Positions 9,114 to 18,421 are shown, numbered from the stretch's first letter. The stretch is DNA of 64,000 nt from JAABRB01 sp963735025 (GCA_963735025.1 CAVTJG010000009.1:124001-188000); one strand, 5' to 3'. The notes: generated from the sequence alone by a model not told the origin. Translations and numbers: made by a program.

Positions 9114-10253
9114 TCACCCGGCGCGGGAAATCCGATATGCCTCGACCGGGTCGCGAAAGCCTTTGAGCGTCAGTGGTCCGACCACCTCCTTCCGGAACGA
9201 CTCCGTCAGCGTCGTGGCGACGCGGGCACTCGCGATGATTTCTCCGCCTTTCGCTTCGGCACACAACCTCGCTGCCAAATTGGCAACCGTTCCGACGACA
9301 CCGTAGTCGTAGCGATCGCTGAACCCGATCGCGCCGAGCGTCACGTACCCGTACGCCACGCCGGACCCCATGTGCAGGTCGAACTTTTCGCGGCGCCAAC
9401 GCTCGAGCAACGCCTGACATGCCTCGAACACGGCCAGCGCGAACTCGACTGCCTGGGCACAAGGGTCTGGGACCGGCACCGGATCGTTGAAGAAAACCAT
9501 GGCGCCGTCGCCTGCAAAGCGCTCGATCGTGCCGGAAAACCGCTGCGACTGCGTGCCGATTGCCTGGTGAAATTCGCTCAACACCCGCATCACGTCCTCG
9601 GGCTCGCTACGCTCGGAAAATGACGTGAAGTTGCGCAGGTCAAAGAATACGATCGCGATTTTCGCGCGGTGCGACGCGAGCAACGACGCCATGTCGTCGA
9701 CGGCGACGCGCGCTGCCACCTGGGGGGCAAGGAAGCGCTTCAGCCTGGAGAGGCGCTCCACTTCGGTGACCTTGGCCTCGACGCGCTGCTCCAGATCGCT
9801 GTTCAATCGCCGCAACTCCGCCGCTTGCGCTTCGACCCGATCGAACAGACGTTTGACTCTCACCAGTGATCGGACGCGCGCGAGGAGCTCGAGCCCATTG
9901 ACAGGCTTGCTCACGAAGTCGTCGGCACCCGCTTCCAGGCCCTTGATGCGCTCGGCGTCGGGATCGAGCGCGGTGACCAGCACGATCGGCAACATTGCGA
10001 ACCGAGCGTCGCCGCGAAGCTGACCAAGAACCTGGAAACCGGACATGCCTGGCATGGCGACGTCGAGCAAGATGAGATCCGGCGTGGCCCGATTCACGGC
10101 ATCCAGTGCGTCCTGTCCGCTGGACGCCGTTTCGACCGCATACCCGTGGATGTTCAGCAGGTCGGCAAGAAGGCGGGTGTTGTCCTCCTGATCGTCGACC
10201 ACCAGAATCCGTGCGCTGCTCCCGTCGACGTTTGCCGTAGCCGTCGATTCCAT
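9114..10253 (-). CDS. Response regulator with class III adenylate/guanylate cyclase domain
   Basis: A 379-residue receiver-linker-cyclase protein. Receiver: DD at 20-21, phospho-acceptor D64, Lys K116. The linker (about 135-185) is a predicted coiled coil (RRLNSDLEQRVEAKVTEVERL) leading into RFLAPQVA. The cyclase domain keeps both metal-binding aspartates (FFDLRNFT and FAGDGAMVFF) and the transition-state Asn and Arg in VANLAARL, so it should be active. It probably makes cAMP under phosphorylation control. It faces the kinase/receiver genes tail to tail, and kinase, receivers and cyclase plausibly form one pathway. Confidence 0.9.
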   Translation of the reverse strand: MESTATANVDGSSARILVVDDQEDNTRLLADLLNIHGYAVETASSGQDALDAVNRATPDLILLDVAMPGMSGFQVLGQLRGDARFAMLPIVLVTALDPDAERIKGLEAGADDFVSKPVNGLELLARVRSLVRVKRLFDRVEAQAAELRRLNSDLEQRVEAKVTEVERLSRLKRFLAPQVAARVAVDDMASLLASHRAKIAIVFFDLRNFTSFSERSEPEDVMRVLSEFHQAIGTQSQRFSGTIERFAGDGAMVFFNDPVPVPDPCAQAVEFALAVFEACQALLERWRREKFDLHMGSGVAYGYVTLGAIGFSDRYDYGVVGTVANLAARLCAEAKGGEIIASARVATTLTESFRKEVVGPLTLKGFRDPVEAYRISRAG

Positions 10254-10374
10254 GTCCGCGTGATCCTCAGTCTAAGAGACCGTCTTTGCTGCCGCTCCGG
10301 ACCGGTGCAGCAGCCCTGCTCTCCCGGACATATTCCGATCGCCGCGGCGCGCGACGGGAACCGGCATGGGAGTT

Positions 10375-11535
10375 TCAGGGCGCAAATTGCATCCACGCGC
10401 CCGGCACGGGCAGAAAGTATTTGGGCTCCGGCCGAGCCGCTCGCACGATGTCGATGAAGCGCGCGACGTTCACCGTCGGCACCGTGCGCAGGTCCCGCGA
10501 ATCATCCGGCAGCAATTCGAAGAAGTTTTCCCAGTGAATCATGACCACAAACCGCGGCTTCAGCTGGTGGAGGATCGCCTCGGGATAATTTTTCACCTGA
10601 CTGTAGCCGGGCACGCAGACGATGGCTAGATCGACCGGCCGCTGGTCCTGGAGCTGGTCGAGAGCCGGTGGGGCGCCGAGCGGGAACGTGCTCGCCGCAT
10701 CCTGGTAATAGATACGGAAATCGACCGTCTTGCCATCGGGACTCAGGAAATCGATCAGGTAGGCGAGCGTCTGGCCCTCGCGCCAACCGGTCGCGCGCTT
10801 GGGTATCGCCTGCAACGGCATGTCGTAGTCTCCCTCGAAGAACTTGAGGTGAAAAATGACCGGTGCGTGTTCGGACTCGAGGGCCATGAAGCGAATTCGC
10901 GGGCTTGGGTACACCCACTTTCCAGGCTTCGTCGACGTGCCGGCATCCTCCTCGACGGATACGACATCTTCATTCTTCGGAAATTTGAACGCCGCCAATG
11001 TGTTTTTCATCGTACGGCTGCCATAGACAATTACGCCTGGCAGGTAATTCATCTTGATGAATGGCACATCCATCAAGTGATCGTAGTGCGCGTGACCCAC
11101 GAGAATCGCGGTTGCGCCCGAGATTCCAGACCCTGGCCGATCCAGAAATCGCTTGATCTGGTCGGGACGCGCCGCGATCTCCCCGAACGCCACGCTCAGC
11201 ATCGAGGGGTTGGAAAAGAACGGTGCCGTGAGCATGACGTCGTCGCCACGCTTGATCACGACGGAGCCGGCCCCCAGATATTTGACCTGCACTTCCGTCG
11301 GATACGCGGGGTCGGTCACCGGCAGCTCCGCAACACCGGTGAACACCGGCAGACCATCGATCGAGCCCCCGCAACCGGACAGACTGATCAGGACGATGGA
11401 AAGCAATGGCGCCAGGAAGGCGCGCGTTCGCGAATGGGGCAAGCGCCGTGCGTTGTGCTGCGCAGCGTCGAAGATGGTGTGGAGAATGGAGACGTTTTCC
11501 CAGCGCAGAAATCCCGGTTCATCGCGTGATTTCAT
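10375..11535 (-). CDS. Metallo-beta-lactamase-fold lipoprotein
   Basis: Putative exported hydrolase of about 386 residues. From the ATG at 11535 the N-terminus has a hydrophobic signal ending in LISLSGCGG, a plausible lipobox with lipid-modified Cys. The binuclear metal motif is GHAHYDHLMD (HxHxDH), with later His residues in SEHAPVIFH and MIHWENFFE. This resembles the UlaG/NAPE-PLD-like branch. Longer upstream in-frame starts exist but would place the signal internally. No SD is obvious. Substrate unknown. It lies downstream of ppgK on the same strand, 216 bp away. Confidence 0.8.
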   Translation of the reverse strand: MKSRDEPGFLRWENVSILHTIFDAAQHNARRLPHSRTRAFLAPLLSIVLISLSGCGGSIDGLPVFTGVAELPVTDPAYPTEVQVKYLGAGSVVIKRGDDVMLTAPFFSNPSMLSVAFGEIAARPDQIKRFLDRPGSGISGATAILVGHAHYDHLMDVPFIKMNYLPGVIVYGSRTMKNTLAAFKFPKNEDVVSVEEDAGTSTKPGKWVYPSPRIRFMALESEHAPVIFHLKFFEGDYDMPLQAIPKRATGWREGQTLAYLIDFLSPDGKTVDFRIYYQDAASTFPLGAPPALDQLQDQRPVDLAIVCVPGYSQVKNYPEAILHQLKPRFVVMIHWENFFELLPDDSRDLRTVPTVNVARFIDIVRAARPEPKYFLPVPGAWMQFAP

Positions 11536-11751
11536 CTGATTGTGCCCCCGATAAACATGTTGTTGTGTTGGGACGCAATTCGTTGCCGGCGCGCCGGCAA
11601 TCATCGCGCGATTGCCGCGCGCGAATTTGGTAGCTAAGTCTACTCCGTCCTGAAGCGGGCGGATCATGCCCGGCACATCCGTCCCTCGGGCTCTCCATCC
11701 CGGTCGCCAGGGGCGCGCGGGTTCCATCGGCACGGCTCGAGCTGGCCTGCG

Positions 11752-12519
11752 TCAGCCGAGTGCGAGCTTTCCCCGGACCTGCTGGCGCTCGTGCTCGAAT
11801 GCAAGCGCCGCCCCGATAATGCCCGCATCGTTGCGCAGCCGCGCGGGCACGACGCGCGTCGGGACGGTGAGGCGTGGCAGGAACTTCTCGTGCTTCTTGC
11901 TCACTCCGCCACCTACGATGAAGAGGTCCGGCCAGAAATACCGATGCAGCGCGTGAAGATAGGCGTCGACGCGCTGCGCCCACTTCTTCCAGCTCAGATC
12001 CTTCGCCACGCGCACGCTCTCCGCGGCACGCTTCTCGGCCTCCTTGCAGTCCAGCTCCATGTGGCCGAGTTCGGTGTTCGGCACGAGATGCCCGTTGATG
12101 AAGAGCGCCGTGCCGATTCCGGTGCCGAGGGTCACCATCACCACCAGTCCGGACTTTCCGCGCCCCGCGCCGAAGTGCATCTCGGCATAGCCGGCCGCAT
12201 CTGCATCGTTGATCACGCTCACTGCGCAGCGTGTCGCCGCGCGAAAGCGTTCGACTGCATTGACGCCCAGCCAGCGCCTGGAGATGTTGGCCGCAGTGCG
12301 GACTCGGCCCCGCTGCACCACGGCTGGCATTGCGCAGCCCACGGGCCGTCGCCACTCGAAATGCCGGACGACTTCGCCGACCGCGTCGGTCACTGCGTTC
12401 GGCGTGGCAGGTTGAGGCGTCTCGACGCGGTACCGCTCCGCGAGGAGCTTGCCGGTGCGCGTGTCCACTGGGGCGCCCTTGATGCCGGTCCCGCCGATGT
12501 CGATTCCCAGGATCTCGAT
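11752..12519 (-). CDS. ppgK: Polyphosphate glucokinase (ROK-like), apparent ATC start
   Basis: Phosphorylates glucose using polyphosphate and/or ATP. The protein begins with the family N-terminus ILGIDIGGTGIKGAPVDT (phosphate 1 motif). It continues with NDADAAGYAEM and GTGIGTALFINGHLVPN followed by ELGHMEL, the PPGK/ROK signatures, and ends at the usual length (about 255 residues). No ATG, GTG or TTG is available at the conserved N-terminus. A strong AGGAGGGGG is followed after 2 bases by ATC GAG ATC CTG, where relatives have ATG. Either ATC initiates or an ATG was misread. The next canonical start would lose the IGGTG motif. Confidence 0.82.
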   Translation of the reverse strand: MEILGIDIGGTGIKGAPVDTRTGKLLAERYRVETPQPATPNAVTDAVGEVVRHFEWRRPVGCAMPAVVQRGRVRTAANISRRWLGVNAVERFRAATRCAVSVINDADAAGYAEMHFGAGRGKSGLVVMVTLGTGIGTALFINGHLVPNTELGHMELDCKEAEKRAAESVRVAKDLSWKKWAQRVDAYLHALHRYFWPDLFIVGGGVSKKHEKFLPRLTVPTRVVPARLRNDAGIIGAALAFEHERQQVRGKLALG

Positions 12520-12598
12520 GGCCCCCTCCTACGCTGCTGTCCGTGCCGGTGCGCGGCAGTCGCAGTGTAACGCCGCCGCGCGCGACGCAGACGGCGCC

Positions 12599-13744
12599 TC
12601 AGGGTTTCTTGGCTGGAGGCTTCTCGAGCAGGTCGGCGCGCTTCTTGGTCAGGTCGACAAGCGTGTGTTCGGGGATGAGAAAAGCAAACCGGGCGAGCGC
12701 CTGCGGGCTCGGCTGGCGCGCCCGGATCGCTGCAATGCGCCCGGCGAACACCTTGTCGCGCGCAGCGGCTTCCTCGGGCTTTTCCCCCGCGACGGGTTCG
12801 CGTGCTTCCGGGAGACTCCCCTCGATCGTCGCCACCGCATACTGCTTCTGATCTTCGGGACTGCCGACTTTCAGCGTGTAGGTCAGTCCGTCGCGGGTCA
12901 CGACGGTGATGACGGTCGCTTTGGCGAGTTCCTTCGCCACACGCTGCGGGTCCCCCTCGACGATATCGGCGATGTCGAGCCCGCCTGCCGCGGCCACGAT
13001 CGAAAGCACGGTCGTCTCGGTGAGCTTCTCGCCGGGCTTGGCGCCGACCAGTTTCCACACGGCGTCGGAACCCTGCCCGCGCTCGAGCCGCCAGTGATCG
13101 CCGTCCGCGTGCCGCACGTCGATGGATACGGGCTCGCTCGCGGCGAGCGCCCTGCGCTCGATCCACTGCGATGGCTTGATGCCGGCCTGCTCCAGCGGAT
13201 CGGCCACGATGATCGCAGTGGCGCCGCCATTCTCCGCATCGGGGCGCAACACGAAGCGGCCGTCGGCTTTCGCTCTTTCAGGATTCTCGGGCGTGGTCTT
13301 GAAGTACTTGCGGCCCACGATCAGGCGCGCCAGCGGCTTACCGTCGGCCGCGGCAAACTCCACGAGCGTACCGCCGCCCTCCTTGGCCGCGGGATCGTCG
13401 AGCCGCAGCCGCGTCCGATCGGCGGGTCCGATGGGATCGGTTTGCCCGGTCTTGAGCGCGAGCGCGGCGAGCACGAAATTCCGCACTTTCGCGAAATCCG
13501 CAGGAAAATCGCCGCGCTCTGCGATCACCCAGCGCGGGCCATCGCGGCGCAAGGTGATCTTTCCGCCCGGATCCACGATGCGGATCTCCGCGACATTGGC
13601 GGCCTGCAGGCCCCCGAGCAGCGGCTCGCCGAGTATCGCGACTGCCGGAGGCTGGATCGCGCGCTCCTTTTGATACATCCAGAGCGCCCCGCCACCGATC
13701 ACGATCAGTGCGATGACGAGTATGCGAACCAGACGGGCGTTCAT
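12599..13744 (-). CDS. DUF4340 domain protein
   Basis: A 381-residue protein with one N-terminal membrane anchor (VRILVIALIVIGGGALWMY, residues 5-23) and a large non-cytoplasmic repeat-rich domain typical of DUF4340 (KITLRRDGPRWVI and similar strands). It is the last gene of the Gld-like ABC operon, 13 bp after the GldG-like gene. DUF4340 proteins commonly accompany such exporters. Function unknown. It probably works at the membrane with the permease and GldG-like subunit. Confidence 0.88.
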   Translation of the reverse strand: MNARLVRILVIALIVIGGGALWMYQKERAIQPPAVAILGEPLLGGLQAANVAEIRIVDPGGKITLRRDGPRWVIAERGDFPADFAKVRNFVLAALALKTGQTDPIGPADRTRLRLDDPAAKEGGGTLVEFAAADGKPLARLIVGRKYFKTTPENPERAKADGRFVLRPDAENGGATAIIVADPLEQAGIKPSQWIERRALAASEPVSIDVRHADGDHWRLERGQGSDAVWKLVGAKPGEKLTETTVLSIVAAAGGLDIADIVEGDPQRVAKELAKATVITVVTRDGLTYTLKVGSPEDQKQYAVATIEGSLPEAREPVAGEKPEEAAARDKVFAGRIAAIRARQPSPQALARFAFLIPEHTLVDLTKKRADLLEKPPAKKP

Positions 13745-13757
13745 GCGCGCGTCCGCA

Positions 13758-15692
13758 TCAAGACGATCCGAACTGCCGGGCGCGGGCGCGTCGCACGAGC
13801 GCGACCAGCAAACCGGCGAGGGCGACGAGCAGCGGCATCAGCGCGATGTTCGCGACCTTCGTCCAGAACACCAGGCCCTCCGAATCGTGCCGCAGATTCT
13901 TGCGCACTTCCTTCAATTCCTTGCGTGTCGTCGACACGGTCTTGCGGAAGCGCTCGATCTCGGCCTGCTCCTCGGCAGAGAGGATCTGCGCACCTTTTTC
14001 GCCGGGCGTGCGCGACTTCTGCAGTTCCTGCAATTTCGCGGTGCTCTTCTGGATCTGCTCCTCGAGTGCCTGGATCTTGCCCAGATACTGCTTCTGAGCC
14101 TCGGCCTCCATTTCGCGCACGACCGTGAGCGGCCGCAGCGCCGAGGCGCGGCTCCGGAGCGAAATCAGGTTGTCGCCCGCGAGCGCCTGCTCGACCAATC
14201 CCAGCGCAAATGCAAGATTGCCGCTCGAAGGCACCACGACCTTCCGTCCGAACACTTCGCGCACGTCCACCGCCGCGCCGTCGGCGAGCATGTCGACGTC
14301 TCCCACGATCACCACCGAGTTGGCGCGCGCGGATGTCTTCAGTTGCGCAGCGCGGGCGGCCGCTGCTTTCTTTTCCGCGGCCGGATCGGGAGCCTTGCCG
14401 GCGGCGTTCTTGTCGGCTCCCTTGTCCGCATCCTTGCTCTCCTTCGCGTCCGCCGCCACGGGCGGTCCGTCAGGAAACGCCGTCTTGAACGTGCCGGTGA
14501 GACGCACCGCCAGCGGAAGCGGCTTGCCCCCGGGCGTGAATTCCTTGAGCGTCGCATCGCCAAACGTGCTGGCGTTCGCGGTGTTCATGAGCATGGAGTT
14601 TGCCGACGAATGCACGATAGGGTCGGCGACGAGCCCGTCGACAGGAGTGATCCGGAAGGCGCCGCCGAACGGATAGAACAGCGACTCGATCTGGCTCGTG
14701 ACCACGTCGTCGCGGCTGAAGGCCGTGCGGTTCAGCGAAAGCACCATGGGCGTGAAGCGCTGCCCGCTACCCGACGCGAACACGACATCGGCCGCCACCT
14801 TGGACGGATCCATCTCGGCGCCCCACGCCTTGAGCAGCGTCGGCAGCGTCGAGGTCGTCGGCACGCCCGGCACGCCCGGCATCGAAGGGGTCTGATCGAA
14901 ATACGCGTACGGATCGACGAATGCGATCAGTTTTCCGCCGCGGAGCACGAATTGGTCCAGGGCGTATTCGGTTTCGTGCGAGATCTCGCGTGGATGGATG
15001 ACGAGCAGGACGTTGATATCCGCCGGAATCTCCTTGGCATCCAGGGAGACTTCCTCTATGTCGAAGTCGCGCTTGAGCTCGTTTGCGAGCACCCACGGCT
15101 CGGCAGGCTGCCGCGTGAACGGATTGAATGCCATGCCCATTACCGGAAGGCCCGCCATCAGGCCGAGCTTGGGACGCTTCGGCAGGTCGACGCGCGCGAT
15201 CGCGCGGATGAGATCGTACTCGAGCAGCCGCTCGCGCTGGAACGAGACGGCGGGAATCGTCTCCGCGCGATCGAGCCGGCTCACGACGATGCCGAGATAG
15301 AACGACTCGCCCGTCGCGAGCTGCTGGGGCTCCATGCCGCTCAGCTGCGCCGCGTCCTCTTCGTCGGAATCCGGCTTGGGGTTGTACTTCTCGACGACGA
15401 GATTCGCGCCCGCGACGTCCTCGAATTCATGCAACAGGTCTTCCACGCGCTGCGCGAAGCCGCGCAGCTGGACCGGCATTCCCTCGCCCTGGGTGACGTA
15501 CAGCCGCACCTTCACCGGGGCGGAGAGCGACTTGAGCGTCTTTCTGGTGCCATCGCTCAGCGTGTAGAGTTTCTGCGCCGTCATGTCGACCCGGGTCGGC
15601 ACGTTTCCGACGAGATAGTTGAGCGCGACCAGCACCAGAAACAGCGCCACCAGGCCCACTGCGGAATAGATCAGGGATTCGCCGCGCTTCAT
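13758..15692 (-). CDS. GldG-like ABC-type auxiliary transport protein
   Basis: A 644-residue membrane-anchored protein. TM1 lies at residues about 8-28 (LIYSAVGLVALFLVLVALNYL), followed by a large extracytoplasmic GldG/IFT52-like domain beginning MTAQKLYTLSDGTRKTL. There is a low-complexity Ala/Lys segment near residues 405-450, a coiled coil at about 540-600, and a C-terminal TM (VANIALMPLLVALAGLLVAL). Family members are the auxiliary component of Gld-type ABC exporters. It follows the permease with a 3-bp gap. Outside Bacteroidetes these systems do not imply gliding, and the substrate is unknown. Confidence 0.88.
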   Translation of the reverse strand: MKRGESLIYSAVGLVALFLVLVALNYLVGNVPTRVDMTAQKLYTLSDGTRKTLKSLSAPVKVRLYVTQGEGMPVQLRGFAQRVEDLLHEFEDVAGANLVVEKYNPKPDSDEEDAAQLSGMEPQQLATGESFYLGIVVSRLDRAETIPAVSFQRERLLEYDLIRAIARVDLPKRPKLGLMAGLPVMGMAFNPFTRQPAEPWVLANELKRDFDIEEVSLDAKEIPADINVLLVIHPREISHETEYALDQFVLRGGKLIAFVDPYAYFDQTPSMPGVPGVPTTSTLPTLLKAWGAEMDPSKVAADVVFASGSGQRFTPMVLSLNRTAFSRDDVVTSQIESLFYPFGGAFRITPVDGLVADPIVHSSANSMLMNTANASTFGDATLKEFTPGGKPLPLAVRLTGTFKTAFPDGPPVAADAKESKDADKGADKNAAGKAPDPAAEKKAAAARAAQLKTSARANSVVIVGDVDMLADGAAVDVREVFGRKVVVPSSGNLAFALGLVEQALAGDNLISLRSRASALRPLTVVREMEAEAQKQYLGKIQALEEQIQKSTAKLQELQKSRTPGEKGAQILSAEEQAEIERFRKTVSTTRKELKEVRKNLRHDSEGLVFWTKVANIALMPLLVALAGLLVALVRRARARQFGSS

Positions 15693-15695
15693 GCG

Positions 15696-16439
15696 TTACC
15701 CTGCCCGATAGTTGCGCAGCACCACGCCGGTCGCGAACAGCGCGAACGCCATCACCGACAGAAAGAAGACAGCGTCGCGCAGCGAGATCACGCCCTTCTG
15801 GAAACCGTCGAAATGAGTCATCACCGAGAACGATGCGACTGCGTCCACGAAGCCGGGGCTCGCCCAGCGGGTGAGCAGATCGGTTATCGGATTGAAGCCC
15901 GCGAGGATGAGAAAGAGGCAGAGCACCACCGACACGATGAACGCGACCACCTGGTTGCGGGTCATCGCGGAGGTCATGCAGGTGATGGCGAGGTAGGCGC
16001 CAGCGAGCAGCAGGCTGCCCACATAGCCGGTAAAGATCTGGCCGTTGTCCGGATCGCCGAGCACGTTGACCGTGATCACGACCGGAAAGGTGAGCGCCAG
16101 CCCGACTGCGAGAAAGATCCAAGAGGCGAGGAACTTGGCGACGATCGCCTGCCAGGCAGCGATCGGCATGGTGAGGAGGAGCTCGAGGGTTCCCGCGCGG
16201 CGCTCCTCGGCCCAGACGCGCATGCCCACCGCGGGTACGAGCACGAGATAAAGCCACGGATGCCACATGAAGAACGACGCGAGACTCGCTTCGCCTCGCT
16301 CGAAGAATCCCCCCGCGGAAAATGTGAAGAACCCGTTCAGCAGGAGGAAGATAACCAGGAACACGTACGCGACGGGCGAAGTGAACGTGCTGGATAGCTC
16401 GCGCCGGATGATGATCCAGATCGGGCCGATCGCACTCAT
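15696..16439 (-). CDS. ABC transporter permease (GldF/NosY/ABC-2 type)
   Basis: A 247-residue polytopic membrane protein with about six hydrophobic segments (for example VAYVFLVIFLLLNGFF and VVAFIVSVVLCLFLILAGF). It contains the family motif EERRAGTLELLLTMPI near residue 80, which marks ABC-2 permeases of the GldF/NosY group. Its start overlaps the upstream ATPase stop by 4 bp, showing translational coupling. It forms the membrane channel of the exporter with 16436-17389. Confidence 0.92.
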   Translation of the reverse strand: MSAIGPIWIIIRRELSSTFTSPVAYVFLVIFLLLNGFFTFSAGGFFERGEASLASFFMWHPWLYLVLVPAVGMRVWAEERRAGTLELLLTMPIAAWQAIVAKFLASWIFLAVGLALTFPVVITVNVLGDPDNGQIFTGYVGSLLLAGAYLAITCMTSAMTRNQVVAFIVSVVLCLFLILAGFNPITDLLTRWASPGFVDAVASFSVMTHFDGFQKGVISLRDAVFFLSVMAFALFATGVVLRNYRAG

Positions 16440-17389
16440 CGCGCGGCCTCCCGCACCGTGTCGGGCAGCGTGATGCGGCGAAACACCTCGTCGAGCTGCC
16501 CTTCTTCCGAGCGCAACTGCTCAAGCTTCCAGTTCTGGCTCGTCACCAGCTCGATCACTTGCCGGACGAGACTCGCGGCGCCGTCCGTCTCGCCTTCCTT
16601 GTTCTTGGGATACACGCGCAGCGCGCCGTCCTCGAGCGGTTCGACGCTTCCGGCGGCGGCAAGTCCGGCGAGTTGCAGCGCATCGGCGCCTTGCGCTTTC
16701 AGCGTCACCGCCCCCGCGAGACCGGACATGGCACGCAGCTCCGCAGGAGTGCCGTTCGCAACGATGCGGCCGCGGTCGATGATGATCGCGCGCGTGCAGG
16801 CCGCATCCACCTCCTCCAGGATGTGGGTCGAGAAAATTACCGCCTTGCGCGTTCCGAGCTCGCGGATGAGATTTCGAACTTCGTGCTTCTGATTGGGATC
16901 GAGGCCGTCGGTCGGCTCGTCGAGGACCAGCACCTCGGGATCGTGGATGAGCGCCTGCGCAAGGCAGGTCCGATGCCGGTAGCCCTTGGAGAGGGTGTCG
17001 ATCTGCTGATTCAGCACCGAATCCAGGAAGCACAACTCGACGACGCGGCCGATGGCCTGCTTGCGGGCATCGCCTGCGAGTCCGCGCATGTCAGCGGCGA
17101 AGCCGAGGAAGCCGCGCACCGTCATGTCGGGATACGCGGCCGCGTTCTCCGGCAGGTAGCCGATGAGACGCTTCGCGGGGATCGGCTCGTCGATGATGTC
17201 GTGGCCGCCGACTTTCACCGTCCCGTCGGTCGGAGGAATGAAACCGGTGATCATCCGCATCGTGGTCGACTTGCCGGCCCCGTTTGGCCCCAGGAAGCCG
17301 AGCACCTCGCCGCGCTCGACGCCGAAGGACACGCCGTCCACCGCGCGCTTCGCGCCGAAGGCCTTGACCAGTTTCTCAATCTTCAGCAT
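16436..17389 (-). CDS. ABC transporter ATP-binding protein (Gld-like exporter)
   Basis: A 317-residue ATPase, first gene of the ATPase-permease-GldG-DUF4340 operon. Walker A is GPNGAGKST, the signature region is LSKGYRHRTCLAQAL (variant of LSGGQ), Walker B is VLVLDEPTDGLDP, and the H-loop is in STHILEEV. The C-terminal extension (residues about 225-317) matches GldA/NatA-like exporters. The LSKGYRHR signature is typical of the GldA branch. Confidence 0.94.
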   Translation of the reverse strand: MLKIEKLVKAFGAKRAVDGVSFGVERGEVLGFLGPNGAGKSTTMRMITGFIPPTDGTVKVGGHDIIDEPIPAKRLIGYLPENAAAYPDMTVRGFLGFAADMRGLAGDARKQAIGRVVELCFLDSVLNQQIDTLSKGYRHRTCLAQALIHDPEVLVLDEPTDGLDPNQKHEVRNLIRELGTRKAVIFSTHILEEVDAACTRAIIIDRGRIVANGTPAELRAMSGLAGAVTLKAQGADALQLAGLAAAGSVEPLEDGALRVYPKNKEGETDGAASLVRQVIELVTSQNWKLEQLRSEEGQLDEVFRRITLPDTVREAAR

Positions 17390-17559
17390 TGCAGCAATAA
17401 TTCCCCACCCCTGGTTTCGGGGACGTGAAGTTAGAGGAGTGCGCGGGAATTTTCAACTCACGCCACGCGCCTGGCGGGTTCGCGAGCACCTTTTTCCGAC
17501 GGGGAAAGAAGCAAAGACCGCGGACGACGGGATTGGTTCCGCCGAGGTCGCCGGCCCCG

Positions 17560-17922
17560 CTAATTCCTCTTGGTGTCGCTCTCCCGGGCGGCGGCACCGG
17601 GTCCGTGCGCCGCAATGTTCTCGATGTGGTCGCGATCGTAACTCTTTATGCGCAACTCCGCTGTGCGCTCTTCGACCCAGCTCTCGTCGACCGTCGCGGC
17701 CTTGTAGCGCAAGAAGTGGATCATCAGTATCAAGCTCCATGCGGCGAGCGGCCAGAATGCCCACCACCCGGACCCCACGACGTAGTTGACGGCGCTCAGC
17801 CCCACGTTGACGCCGAGAAAAATCGCGAGGTGACGGCGGAACACGCGGCGCATGCGCGCGAAACGTTCGAATGTCGCGTCCGCCGGTTTGCCGGTCGGAC
17901 CGGCGCTCGTTGCCGCACTCAC
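17560..17922 (-). CDS. 2TM-domain small membrane protein
   Basis: A 120-residue protein with two adjacent TM segments (LAIFLGVNVGLSAVNYVV and WWAFWPLAAWSLILMIHFL), the arrangement of the 2TM family (PF13239), plus a charged C-terminal tail. The GTG start at 17922 overlaps the upstream gene's TGA (GTGA), so it is translationally coupled to the TRAP-linked gene at 17919-18419. Function unknown. It is the final gene of the TRAP operon. Confidence 0.75.
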   Translation of the reverse strand: MSAATSAGPTGKPADATFERFARMRRVFRRHLAIFLGVNVGLSAVNYVVGSGWWAFWPLAAWSLILMIHFLRYKAATVDESWVEERTAELRIKSYDRDHIENIAAHGPGAAARESDTKRN

Positions 17923-18419
17923 GGGTTGTCGGGCGGGTCTGACATCCCCGGATAGGCGCGCGCGATGGCGACGACGCGAACGCAGTAGCGCAGCCAGACC
18001 AGCATCACGGCGACGAGGACGATCTTGTCCATCGCGCCCAGGTTTGCGTGAAAACCATACACGGCGAAATAGGCGAGCCCCGCGACCGGCGCGCTCGCGC
18101 AGTAAAGCGCCGCGTAATAGTGCTGAGTGATGCCAAGAATTATCGCCGCGCAGACCACCGAGAACGCGTACAGCGGAACGACGTCCGAGTGGCCATGCGG
18201 AAACCGCGACGACAATGCGATGACCGCGAGCGCGCCAAACAGGATGCCGACGAACAGCGTGTAGGCGAAAAGCTCGTGACGCGCCTGGGAAGGCGTGAGC
18301 CGAGCGACCGCGATGAAGTACGGCGTCTTGGCGTCGTCCCAGACGTAGCGCTTGAGCAACTTGTCCCATTCCATCGGGACACGCGATCCGGGTTGCCCGG
18401 GACGCTCATGCCGCGGCAT
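17919..18419 (-). CDS. TRAP-operon-associated membrane protein, unknown
   Basis: A 166-residue protein not assigned to a named family. About four hydrophobic segments are visible (LFAYTLFVGILFGALAVIAL; VPLYAFSVVCAAIILGIT; PVAGLAYFAVYGFHA; IVLVAVMLVWLRYCV). ATG at 18419 lies two bases after the DctQ stop, so translation is probably coupled to the TRAP small subunit. An internal Met at 18374 (MEWDKLLKRYVW) is an alternative start. Its position between DctQ and the 2TM protein suggests an accessory role for this TRAP system. Confidence 0.7.
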   Translation of the reverse strand: MPRHERPGQPGSRVPMEWDKLLKRYVWDDAKTPYFIAVARLTPSQARHELFAYTLFVGILFGALAVIALSSRFPHGHSDVVPLYAFSVVCAAIILGITQHYYAALYCASAPVAGLAYFAVYGFHANLGAMDKIVLVAVMLVWLRYCVRVVAIARAYPGMSDPPDNP

Positions 18420-18421
18420 GG

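Noticed and set aside
13713..16397. Open frame of 894 codons on the plus strand, and another at 12449-14128
   Set aside because: It lies antisense to the Gld-like operon and is composed of low-complexity Arg/His/Glu residues typical of GC-rich shadow frames. The minus-strand genes have clear domains.
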